Assembly: GCA_900766195.1 (NCBI GenBank)
Contig: CAAFUN010000116.1
Location: 13,130 to 77,129 of the forward strand
DNA: 64,000 nucleotides
Source of the DNA: an uncultured Bacteroides sp.
GTDB lineage: Bacteria; Bacteroidota; Bacteroidia; Bacteroidales; Bacteroidaceae
Reading direction: 5' to 3'
Positions 34,584-42,109 of this stretch are shown here, in pieces. The notes below the pieces were generated by a model that worked only from the letters and a program-made list of their open reading frames with translations, was not told the DNA's origin and did no database searches. The first letter of the stretch is position 1; each line of letters begins with the position of its first letter. A program made the translations under genes and the position numbers.

Positions 34584-36239
34584 TTAGGAAGCTAGCCCAA
34601 ACAAGTCAAGGTCACCATCCACTGTTCCGATACCGCCAATATGGAAAGTGTCAATAAGCACTTTAAGCACATTGGGCGAAACGAATGCAGGAAGTGTAGG
34701 TCCTAAATGGATTTTCTTCACGCCTAAGCTAAGTAAAGCAAGCAATACGATAACCGCTTTCTGCTCATACCAAGCAATGTTATATACGATAGGCAGTTCG
34801 TTGATATCATTCAATTGGAATACTTCTTTCAGTTTCAAAGCAATCACAGCCAGTGAATAACTGTCGTTGCACTGTCCGGCATCCAATACGCGAGGAATAC
34901 CGTTGATATCACCAAGTGCAAGTTTATTGTAACGGTATTTAGCGCAACCTGCAGTCAAGATCACCGTATCTTTTGGTAATGCCTGAGCAAACTCCGTATA
35001 GTAATCACGGCTCTTCATGCGTCCGTCACATCCGGCCATCACAATAAACCGACGAATAGCACCTGTCTTCACAGCTTCCACAACCTTGTCGGCCAATTGG
35101 AAAACCTGATTATGAGCAAAACCACCGATGATGGTGCCGTGTTCTATCTCCGTAGGAGCAACGCAATGTTTAGCGATCTCAATGATCTCGGAGAAATCTT
35201 TTTTACCGTTCTTATCTTGAGGAATATATTTGCAACCGGGGTAGCCTGTAGCATTCGTGGTAAACATACGCTCCTTATATTCTGCATTTGTAAGAGGTGG
35301 TACAATACAGTTGGTAGTGAATAAGATAGGGCCATTGAATGTGGCAAACTCTTCACGTTGTTTCCACCATGCATTGCCATAATTGCCTACAAAGTGGGAA
35401 TATTTCTTGAATGCAGGATAATAATGTGCAGGAAGCATCTCGCTGTGGGTATAAACATCCACACCTGTACCTTCGGTTTGTTTCAGCAATTCTTCCATGT
35501 CTTTAAGATCATGCCCGCTGATCAGGATACCGGGACGATTTCCTACGCCAATGTTTACCTCTGTAATCTCAGGGTTACCGTAGTTTCCGGTATTAGCCTC
35601 ATCCAGCAAAGCCATTGTCTTAACACCAAACTCTCCTGTTTTCAATACAAGTCCAACCCACTCGTCGGCCGACAAAGTTTTGGTAGCAATAGTAGCCATA
35701 ATATGTTGGGTGAAGGCATGTACAGTCTCGTCATTATATCCCAGACGCATAGCATGTTCCAAGTATGCTGCCATTCCTTTCAAACCATAGATAGTCAGTT
35801 CTTTCAGCGAACGCAAATCTTCATTGGGCTCACGCAATACACCTACCTCGGCAGCTTTTGCCATATATTCAGAACGTACACCTTGCCATTCCAGTTCATC
35901 TATTGCAGGCAATTCAAGACCTTTAGCAACTGCTTCTTCTTTCAGCTTGTTGCGCAATAACATTCCTTTATCTACACGAGCCAAAATACTTTCATCATCA
36001 AAGTTGGCATTGGTAATGGTGCAGAACAAAGCATCGGTAACAAATGTATTCACATCTGCAGCAACTTGCTGTCCTGCATTTCTCAATGCTTCGGCCACTA
36101 CAGAAACGCCGCGTACTACAAACATCAGCAAATCCATACTTTGAGCAGTATGTCCTTCTTTTCCGCAAACACCTTTTATTGTGCAACCCGTACCCTTGGC
36201 TGCTTCTTGACACTGAAAACAAAACATTTTAGATTCCAT
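34584..36239 (-). CDS. hcp: Hydroxylamine reductase / hybrid cluster protein
   Basis: A 551-residue Hcp (prismane) protein, which carries a cubane cluster and an iron-sulfur-oxygen hybrid cluster and protects against nitric oxide and nitrosative stress. The N-terminal Cys set is Cys7, Cys10, Cys19 and Cys25 (spacing CX2CX8CX5C). Later hybrid-cluster ligands are in CVAPTEIEHG, TAGCAKYRYN and DAGQCND. Length is normal for the family. The ATG at 36239 or an inner one at 36227 (MFCFQCQ) are both possible. It is a single gene, with a dyad CGTA-TGT-TACG about 135 bases upstream that could bind a Crp/Fnr-type regulator such as HcpR. Confidence 0.95.
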   Translation of the reverse strand: MESKMFCFQCQEAAKGTGCTIKGVCGKEGHTAQSMDLLMFVVRGVSVVAEALRNAGQQVAADVNTFVTDALFCTITNANFDDESILARVDKGMLLRNKLKEEAVAKGLELPAIDELEWQGVRSEYMAKAAEVGVLREPNEDLRSLKELTIYGLKGMAAYLEHAMRLGYNDETVHAFTQHIMATIATKTLSADEWVGLVLKTGEFGVKTMALLDEANTGNYGNPEITEVNIGVGNRPGILISGHDLKDMEELLKQTEGTGVDVYTHSEMLPAHYYPAFKKYSHFVGNYGNAWWKQREEFATFNGPILFTTNCIVPPLTNAEYKERMFTTNATGYPGCKYIPQDKNGKKDFSEIIEIAKHCVAPTEIEHGTIIGGFAHNQVFQLADKVVEAVKTGAIRRFIVMAGCDGRMKSRDYYTEFAQALPKDTVILTAGCAKYRYNKLALGDINGIPRVLDAGQCNDSYSLAVIALKLKEVFQLNDINELPIVYNIAWYEQKAVIVLLALLSLGVKKIHLGPTLPAFVSPNVLKVLIDTFHIGGIGTVDGDLDLFGLAS

Positions 36240-36374
36240 ACTCTTTTCGTTTTAATAAATTCGTTAGTCTTTTATTTATTGATTCTTTTCTTTCTGACTC
36301 AAAACGCGAAGAATAAAAATATCCTCCCGTTTGTCTGAGGCAAAGTTCGGCAAAGAAGAATGGATAAAATGTCA

Positions 36375-36385
36375 CGTATGTTACG
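36375..36385. promoter_or_regulatory. Candidate operator upstream of hcp
   Basis: A perfect short palindrome CGTA-TGT-TACG. On the minus strand it lies about 30 bases upstream of an ACTTTGCC promoter-like element near 36336-36350, where a Crp/Fnr-family activator could act. HcpR control of hcp is known in Bacteroidales. No match to a known HcpR motif was checked. Confidence 0.35.
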
Positions 36386-36597
36386 AAATGGCAAAATTTT
36401 AATTTGCCACAGATAGAATAGATCAAATCCAAGTCTAGTTTGATTTACAGTAACCCCAATCCCTACAAATATACTCAATTCGGGCTAGAAAAGGCATTTT
36501 GCACCAAATATTCCTCCTTTTTGAACGATATGCCATTATATAATAAAAGAAAGCAGTGTACCTTTGACGCATCAATATTATCAAAAGACAGATTATC

Positions 36598-37617
36598 ATG
36601 AAAGACAAAAAGACAACACACCTGCTGAGATCAACAGTTATTGCCGCCTTCATATTAATGGTAAGCATGCCGGCATTTGCACAGCTCAAACCTCATAAAG
36701 GGAAAGAATATGCCGGCTATCTTTTTACCTATTTTACCGGCAACGGAACCGGAGCAGAATCTATTCGCTTTGGCATCAGTACAGACGGATATACGTATTG
36801 GGCACTGAACAACAACAATCCGATACTCGATTCAAAGCTTATCAGTTCTACAGGTGGAGTGCGCGATCCGCACATCCTACGATGTGAAGACGGAAAGACA
36901 TTTTATATGGTGGCTACCGACATGCTGGCTTGCAACGGATGGGACTCCAACCGGGCCTTGGTGCTATTAAAATCGAAAGATTTGACTCACTGGACACATA
37001 GCATTGTCAATATGCAGAAGCGTTATGCCGGTCAGGAAAACCTGAAACGGGTATGGGCACCGCAAACCATTTACAATCCGGAAGCCGAGAAATACATGAT
37101 CTACTGGTCGATGAAATACGGTAACGAACCGGACATCATCTATTATGCTTATGCCAATAAGGACTTTACAGATATTGAAGGCACACCGCAACCTTTATTT
37201 GTTCCGCAAAGCAAATTATCTTGCATTGACGGAGACATCGTCTACAAAGATGGGATGTATCATCTGTTTTATAAGACGGAAGGAAATGGAGATGGCATCA
37301 GAGTAGCCACCACACGGTCGCTCACTTCGGGACAATGGACCGAAGAACCGGACTACAAGCAACAGACCAAAGAAGCTGTGGAAGGTGCAGGAACATTCAA
37401 ACTAATCGGGCAGGACAAATACATCTTAATGTATGATGTGTATAAGAGCGGAACGTACCAGTTTACTGAAAGCACCGATTTGCAACACTTCAAAATCATT
37501 GACAATGAAGTGAAAATGGACTTCCATCCGCGTCATGGCACCATTATAGCCATTACAAAGGCAGAGATGCAACGCCTCATTAAAAAGTGGGGAAAACCTG
37601 AGGGGCTCCGAGACTAA
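36598..37617 (+). CDS. Glycoside hydrolase family 43-like enzyme, exported
   Basis: A 339-residue protein with a signal peptide (STVIAAFILMVSMPAFAQ). The mature part reads as a five-bladed propeller of the GH43/GH32-type fold: YLFTYFTGNG, GVRDPHILRCEDGKTFYMVATD, RVWAPQTIYNPEAEKYMIYWS and CIDGDIVYKDGMYHLFYKT. The Asp in RDPH and acidic residues in IDGDI and EGAGTF are candidate active-site residues. GH43 enzymes remove arabinose, xylose or related sugars from plant glycans. It is monocistronic and far from the xylan locus, so the substrate is open. It sits divergent from hcp. Confidence 0.8.
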   Translation: MKDKKTTHLLRSTVIAAFILMVSMPAFAQLKPHKGKEYAGYLFTYFTGNGTGAESIRFGISTDGYTYWALNNNNPILDSKLISSTGGVRDPHILRCEDGKTFYMVATDMLACNGWDSNRALVLLKSKDLTHWTHSIVNMQKRYAGQENLKRVWAPQTIYNPEAEKYMIYWSMKYGNEPDIIYYAYANKDFTDIEGTPQPLFVPQSKLSCIDGDIVYKDGMYHLFYKTEGNGDGIRVATTRSLTSGQWTEEPDYKQQTKEAVEGAGTFKLIGQDKYILMYDVYKSGTYQFTESTDLQHFKIIDNEVKMDFHPRHGTIIAITKAEMQRLIKKWGKPEGLRD

Positions 37618-37638
37618 CGTAGAGAGTAGAAGAATAAG

Positions 37639-38094
37639 CTATTCTCTACTCATCAATCTCTTTTCGGCTAATTGCTCGAACTTCGTTCCCACTCGACCAT
37701 AGTTGGCATACGGATAGATGGAAATTCCACCACGAGGAGTGAACAGTCCGGTTACTTCAATGTATTTGGGGTTCATTAGCCGCACCAAGTCTTTCATGAT
37801 GATGTTCACACAATCTTCATGAAAGGCACCGTGATTGCGAAAGCTAAAGAGGTAAAGCTTCAAGCTCTTACTCTCCACCATCTTCACATCGGGGATGTAA
37901 CTGATACGGATTTCGGCAAAATCGGGCTGTCCGGTTATAGGGCACAGACTTGTAAACTCGGGACAGTTAAAACGCACCCAATAGTCGTTCTCGGGATGCT
38001 TGTTGTCAAATACCTCCAGCACTTCCGGAGCATAATCTTGTTTGTATTCGGTCTTACGCCCCAACAGCGAAAGTTGATCTTTTAATTCTGACAT
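37639..38094 (-). CDS. queF: NADPH-dependent 7-cyano-7-deazaguanine reductase
   Basis: A 151-residue type I QueF that reduces preQ0 to preQ1 in queuosine synthesis. The active-site region EFTSLCPITGQPDFAEIRI contains the nucleophilic Cys, and ESKSLKLYLFSFRNHGAFHED contains the E(S/L)K(S)xK(L)Y(F)xx NADPH-binding signature. Last gene of a three-gene set with queC and a queuosine-precursor transporter; 32 bases separate it from queC. Confidence 0.95.
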   Translation of the reverse strand: MSELKDQLSLLGRKTEYKQDYAPEVLEVFDNKHPENDYWVRFNCPEFTSLCPITGQPDFAEIRISYIPDVKMVESKSLKLYLFSFRNHGAFHEDCVNIIMKDLVRLMNPKYIEVTGLFTPRGGISIYPYANYGRVGTKFEQLAEKRLMSRE

Positions 38095-38126
38095 ACGCTC
38101 TATTTATACGAATAAGAATGATTGTT

Positions 38127-38783
38127 TTATTGCTTTGTTTGGAGGTATTTCTCCAGTCCTTCACGCCTGAGCTTGCATGCCGGACAATGACCGCAACCAT
38201 CACCTTGTATCCCGTTATAGCAAGTTAGCGTCTCGTAACGTATCACATCCAATACACCCAGTTCATCGGCTAGCGCCCATGTCTCGGCTTTGTCAATCCA
38301 CATCAACGGGGTATGAATGACAAACTGCTCATCCATGGCCAAGTTCAATGTCACATTCAGCGACTTAATAAATGAATCCCTGCAATCGGGATAGCCGCTA
38401 AAGTCGGTTTGCGATACTCCGGTGACCAGATGATTAATGCCGTGCTCACGGGCATACACGGCAGCAATGCTCAAAAAGAAAAGATTGCGTCCGGGTACAA
38501 ATGTATTCGGAAAGCTATCTGCCGGTTTTAGTTCGTCCATTGACATCGTAGCGTCCGTTAGCGAATTATGCCCCAGATCACCAATAAAGGACACATCCAT
38601 CACTTCAAAAGGCACATCGGCTTTCCGGGCAATCTCCCGTGCCAGCTCCACTTCTTTTTTATGCTTCTGTCCGTAAAGAAAGCTAAGCGCCAACACCTTT
38701 TTAAACTGTCTTTTAGCCCAGAACAAACAGGTAGTAGAATCCTGTCCACCACTAAAAACAACCAATGCCGTATCTCTATTCAT
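38127..38783 (-). CDS. queC: 7-cyano-7-deazaguanine synthase
   Basis: A 218-residue QueC, an ATP-dependent enzyme that turns 7-carboxy-7-deazaguanine into preQ0. The PP-loop SGGQDSTTCLFWA lies at residues about 11-23, and the C-terminal zinc site is GDGCGHCPACKLR with an earlier Cys in TCYNG. It starts 2 bases after the transporter gene stop, so the pair is probably translationally coupled. Confidence 0.96.
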   Translation of the reverse strand: MNRDTALVVFSGGQDSTTCLFWAKRQFKKVLALSFLYGQKHKKEVELAREIARKADVPFEVMDVSFIGDLGHNSLTDATMSMDELKPADSFPNTFVPGRNLFFLSIAAVYAREHGINHLVTGVSQTDFSGYPDCRDSFIKSLNVTLNLAMDEQFVIHTPLMWIDKAETWALADELGVLDVIRYETLTCYNGIQGDGCGHCPACKLRREGLEKYLQTKQ

Positions 38784-38785
38784 GA

Positions 38786-39466
38786 TTAAACGTCTTTTAC
38801 TCTCAGTATGTTGTAAGAAATACCTTCGTCATATACATCGCTACCATCAATCTCCTTGATAAGTGCCACAACTTTTATGGTGACAGGCAATATCACTATC
38901 TCGTACATGGTTTTCAGAACGATTTGTATTCCAATCATCATCAACAATTGCGGCCAAGGAATAACACCACCAAAGGCAATAGGAAAGAATATGATTGAAT
39001 CGCCCGTCTCTCCTACTACAGTAGACCAAATAGCACGTACCGAAAAATGCTTTCCTTTACTTGCCACTTTCATCCTACTCATGACATAGGCATTGAGGAA
39101 GGAGCCTACTAAGAAAGCCAACAGACTGGCAACAACAATACGTGGTGCCATGCCAAACACAAAATTGAAATGCGCTGCACCATCCCAAAACGGTGCGGCA
39201 GGCAGTGCTACAGCTATCAGACCGAGAGCTACAACGAAGAAATTCATCGCAAAACCGCTCCAGATAATGAGACGAGCTTTGCGAAAACCCCATACCTCAG
39301 CTATACAGTCGTTAATAATATAAGAGATGGGAAAAACCAGCAATCCCGCCGTAACGGTAATGCCAAACACTTGAATTACTTTTGTTTCAAGAAGATTTGC
39401 CGCAATGAGACATACATTAAAGAGAATGCCAAGCAGCATAAAAGGGATAGATACTTTTTGCTTCAT
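38786..39466 (-). CDS. yhhQ: Queuosine precursor transporter (YhhQ family)
   Basis: A 226-residue protein of about six membrane helices in the VUT/DUF165 family. Seen are FPISYIINDCIAEVWGFRKAR near residue 45, FWDGAAHFNFVFGMAPRIVVAS, and RAIWSTVVGETGDSIIFFPIA, all typical. It imports a queuine-type base (preQ0/preQ1). First gene of the que operon and directly preceded by a preQ1-I-type riboswitch that overlaps its ribosome binding site, so uptake should fall when preQ1 is plentiful. Confidence 0.9.
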   Translation of the reverse strand: MKQKVSIPFMLLGILFNVCLIAANLLETKVIQVFGITVTAGLLVFPISYIINDCIAEVWGFRKARLIIWSGFAMNFFVVALGLIAVALPAAPFWDGAAHFNFVFGMAPRIVVASLLAFLVGSFLNAYVMSRMKVASKGKHFSVRAIWSTVVGETGDSIIFFPIAFGGVIPWPQLLMMIGIQIVLKTMYEIVILPVTIKVVALIKEIDGSDVYDEGISYNILRVKDV

Positions 39467-39503
39467 ATTCCTGTTTTTTACGTGGTGTTCTAGAATACAC
39501 GAC
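39467..39503 (-). promoter_or_regulatory. preQ1-I riboswitch controlling the que operon
   Basis: Read on the minus strand: a CGTG/CACG stem (39501-39498 with 39484-39481) closes a loop TATTCTAGAACAC, followed by TAAAAAACAGGAA and the ATG at 39466. The TTCTAG...ACACC loop and the UAAAAAAC tail match the classic class I preQ1 aptamer. The tail's GGAA can pair with the loop's TTCT, forming the pseudoknot and hiding the AGGA ribosome binding site. That implies control of translation. Confidence 0.75.
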
Positions 39504-39539
39504 CGCTATTCGCGGCATCATACTTTTTTAATTTCGGTG

Positions 39540-39547
39540 CAAAGCTA
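39540..39547 (-). promoter_or_regulatory. -7 promoter box of the que operon
   Basis: TAGCTTTG on the minus strand, an exact TAnnTTTG match, placed about 37 bases before the preQ1 aptamer, with a TTTG (-33 type) at 39567-39564. Confidence 0.6.
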
Positions 39548-39710
39548 CAACATTTATTCTGAACAAACAAATATTCTATTTTACATTGAAAGGCAATTAC
39601 ACCTCGACTACTTTCTCGCATCCTATACAAATAATCTTCTGGCTGAGTGGTTTAGTAGAGAATAAAGGCCATGAAAACAAACTCTTCCCCGTTTGATTTT
39701 TCGACATTTC

Positions 39711-39790
39711 ATCCTACACCCTACACGCTTCGGTAATCCACTAAATAACAGACACATACGCAAAGCGAAGCGTGTAGGTTAGTGTAGGAT
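39711..39790. repeat. Imperfect long inverted repeat in gene-free DNA
   Basis: The left arm 39711-39732 (ATCCTACACCCTACACGCTT plus CG) is matched by the right arm 39766-39790, which contains CGAAGCGTGTAGG, a 3-base insert, and GTGTAGGAT. A third TCCTACAC occurs at 39804-39811. The 33-base interior is unpaired. It belongs to no gene. Confidence 0.7.
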
Positions 39791-40055
39791 TACTTTTCCA
39801 ATATCCTACACTTTTTCTTATATTGATACAAAATTATATTATAAGTATCAGAAAAACAGCGTTATACATACATCAGCAAGCACCTCTTCTGAAAGTGCTC
39901 AAATTGCACTTTTTCATCACCAAATAGAGCTTATTTTGCGTTTTTTGCACAAAACAACAGTGAATAGTCTATCAAATCATCTTTATGTTGTTATGCTTTT
40001 GCTATAATATCACTACACACATGCCATAACTGCCCATTGCTATAGACAAAACTTC

Positions 40056-40143
40056 GGTTCCCGTACGGGAACTATACGGCTCCGCTACCCGATCTATCCG
40101 GATCCGCAGCGTGATCCGGACGGCTCGCGGACGGGAGCCAGAG
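40056..40143. repeat. 22-bp-period array of four dyad-symmetric units
   Basis: Four contiguous 22-base units start at 40056, 40078, 40100 and 40122. All begin GG and fit GGNTC-N8-GANCC (last base sometimes T) plus a 4-base spacer. The two 5-base arms of each unit change together: GGTTC with GAACT, GGATC with GATCC, GGCTC with GAGCC. The unit at 40078 has one mismatch. The array is clearly richer in G and C than its surroundings. The period equals that of the array at 5346-5499, although the sequences differ. Confidence 0.85.
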
Positions 40144-40300
40144 TTATGCACCATCAAAAGAGACAAAAAAGAAGTGCCAAAGCGCAGTTTTCTTTGAACT
40201 ATTCCCCAATTTTGCAATAAGGATTATCACTGAATAAACGGTACTTGTTTTCAGGAATGAGAGGATCTCAGCTCCAAAGAAACAAAAGGTTATAAAAAAA

Positions 40301-40347
40301 AGATGTTGATTATAGAGGAAGAAAACTTCACTCTATAATCAACATCT
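40301..40347 (-). terminator. Intrinsic terminator of trxB
   Basis: AGATGTTGATTATAGAG (40301-40317) pairs perfectly with its complement at 40331-40347 around a 13-base loop. On the minus strand the stem is followed by eight T. It lies 32 bases after the trxB stop codon. Confidence 0.9.
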
Positions 40348-40378
40348 ATTATAATAAGCGATAATCTCTATATAGAAA

Positions 40379-41326
40379 TCAAAGAAGGTTATGGGATGAC
40401 AAATACCGTTCAGCTTCAATAGCAGCCTTACATCCACTTCCTGCGGCAGTAATAGCCTGACGATAATGAGAATCGGCCACATCTCCCGCAGCAAAAACTC
40501 CCGGTACTTTGGTGCGCGGAGAATCACCTTCCGTACTGATATATCCTATAGCATCCATGTCAAGATACTCCTTGAATATCTCGGAGTTAGGTTGATGACC
40601 GATAGCAAGGAAGAATCCGTCAATAGCCACATCGTATTTTTTCTCGTCCGGTTCACCTTGACGTTTCACCAAATGAACGCCTTCAACTCCTTTTTCGCCA
40701 TAAAGTCCAACAGCATTGTGCTCAAACAGAACTTCTATTTTCTCATGATTCATCACACGTTCCTGCATAATTTTGGATGCACGCAAAAACGGTTTACGAA
40801 CAATTAAATAAACCTTAGCTGCCAGTCCGGCAAGATAAATTGCCTCTTCGCAGGCGGTATCTCCACCACCAACAACAGCAACTGTTTTTTTGCGGTAGAA
40901 GAAACCGTCACATGTAGCACAGGCGCTAACTCCCATACCGGCATATTTCTTTTCGTCTTCCAAACCTAAATATTTGGCTGTAGCTCCTGTAGCAATAATC
41001 AAAGTTTCAGCTTCTATTACTTTCTCATCATCAATGGTGATTTTATAAGGAGCCTTACTTAAGTCGGCAGCAGTAGCTAGTCCGAAGCGTATATCGGCAC
41101 CATATCTTTCGGCCTGTTTACGCAAGTCTTCCATCAATTTAGTACCATCTACTCCTTCTGGATATCCCGGGAAATTCTCTACCTCGGTAGTAGTAGTCAA
41201 CTGTCCACCAGGTTGCAAGCCTTCATAAAGTACCGGAGAGATGTTTGCACGTCCTGCATATATAGCAGCTGTATAACCGGCAGGCCCCGATCCTATAATT
41301 AAACATTTTACTTTTTCCGTTTCCAT
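40379..41326 (-). CDS. trxB: Thioredoxin-disulfide reductase
   Basis: A 315-residue flavoenzyme that passes electrons from NADPH to thioredoxin. FAD-binding GSGPAGYTAAIYAG is at residues about 13-26. The redox-active pair is CATC (Cys136 and Cys139). The NADPH-binding motif is GGGDTACEEA (about 153-162), and the C-terminal FAD motif is VFAAGDVAD. Length is standard. The terminator follows directly. The lolA-like and ftsK genes lie upstream on the same strand, 84 bases away, so the three may share transcription. Confidence 0.96.
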   Translation of the reverse strand: METEKVKCLIIGSGPAGYTAAIYAGRANISPVLYEGLQPGGQLTTTTEVENFPGYPEGVDGTKLMEDLRKQAERYGADIRFGLATAADLSKAPYKITIDDEKVIEAETLIIATGATAKYLGLEDEKKYAGMGVSACATCDGFFYRKKTVAVVGGGDTACEEAIYLAGLAAKVYLIVRKPFLRASKIMQERVMNHEKIEVLFEHNAVGLYGEKGVEGVHLVKRQGEPDEKKYDVAIDGFFLAIGHQPNSEIFKEYLDMDAIGYISTEGDSPRTKVPGVFAAGDVADSHYRQAITAAGSGCKAAIEAERYLSSHNLL

Positions 41327-41410
41327 ATTGTTGTTCTATTATTATGAATTAAAATCAATTGTTGTATTCAATAGCAATGCTTGCATCACTAAATACTTCA
41401 TGTTATTTCT

Positions 41411-42073
41411 TTACCTTAAATCGACAATCTCTGCCGAAGGATAATCCTTTTTGTTGAAAACAAACATACTATCGGCAAAAGATAATCCGCTTTGGTAGGT
41501 ATTGACACGTATAGCCACACTCCCACCGCTACGTTGAGCCATACTGATGCAAATCGGTTCCAGTTTATCTTTGGTGACATACAATATAATACATTGCAAA
41601 TCGCTTTTCTTATTTTTTGCCGTCAAGATAACCTCATAGACCGACTTACCAGCATAGACTGTTTTCTTTCCTACCTTCAAGTCATATCCTTTTTCATAGA
41701 TAGACAGAAAAGCATAAGGATTAATACTCTGTAGTTCCTCAGACGTTGGCTGCGCAATATTTACTTCATCATTGCCTGCCACATAACTCCACTGGGTGCG
41801 TCCATCAAACCAAGTCTTAACGCCTTCCGCATCCAGCAGAAACTTATCGCCCTTTAAACGAATATTGCCGGAAGAAGTATTCTGGAGTTTACTCTTTACA
41901 TAAGTCTGAACAGTAAATGTGGCATGAATCCCTCCCGACTGACGAAAAGCAGAAGCAGTCTTATCCAACACTTCTTTAGCCTCTTTTTGATTTGCAAACA
42001 GAGGAACCGACACTCCTATCAGAAAACAAAGAAGAACAATGCCACTGAGTATATCCGATCTTTTATTCATCAT
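41411..42073 (-). CDS. LolA-like outer-membrane lipoprotein carrier
   Basis: A 220-residue periplasmic protein with a signal peptide (LSGIVLLCFLIGVSVPLFA, cut near residue 28). The mature part fits the LolA half-barrel: FTVQTYVKSKLQNTSSGNIRLKGDKFLLD, then TWFDGRTQWSY and NPYAFLSIYE. LolA ferries lipoproteins from the inner to the outer membrane. The gene order ftsK, lolA is widely conserved and seen here (36 bases apart). Confidence 0.88.
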   Translation of the reverse strand: MMNKRSDILSGIVLLCFLIGVSVPLFANQKEAKEVLDKTASAFRQSGGIHATFTVQTYVKSKLQNTSSGNIRLKGDKFLLDAEGVKTWFDGRTQWSYVAGNDEVNIAQPTSEELQSINPYAFLSIYEKGYDLKVGKKTVYAGKSVYEVILTAKNKKSDLQCIILYVTKDKLEPICISMAQRSGGSVAIRVNTYQSGLSFADSMFVFNKKDYPSAEIVDLR

Positions 42074-42109
42074 GCTCTATATGTATTAATGTAGACTAAA
42101 AACAGACCT

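Larger units (their letters stand above)
39548..40300. other. Gene-free region of about 750 bases
   Basis: No gene is supported here. It holds the long inverted repeat at 39711-39790 and the 22-bp-period GC-rich array at 40056-40143. The remaining DNA is AT-rich and without recognised signals. Confidence 0.55.

Noticed and set aside
40056..40143. REP-type element or rRNA/tRNA fragment because of high GC
   Set aside because: The strict 22-base period with covarying arms explains it better. No cloverleaf or REP-associated transposase was seen.
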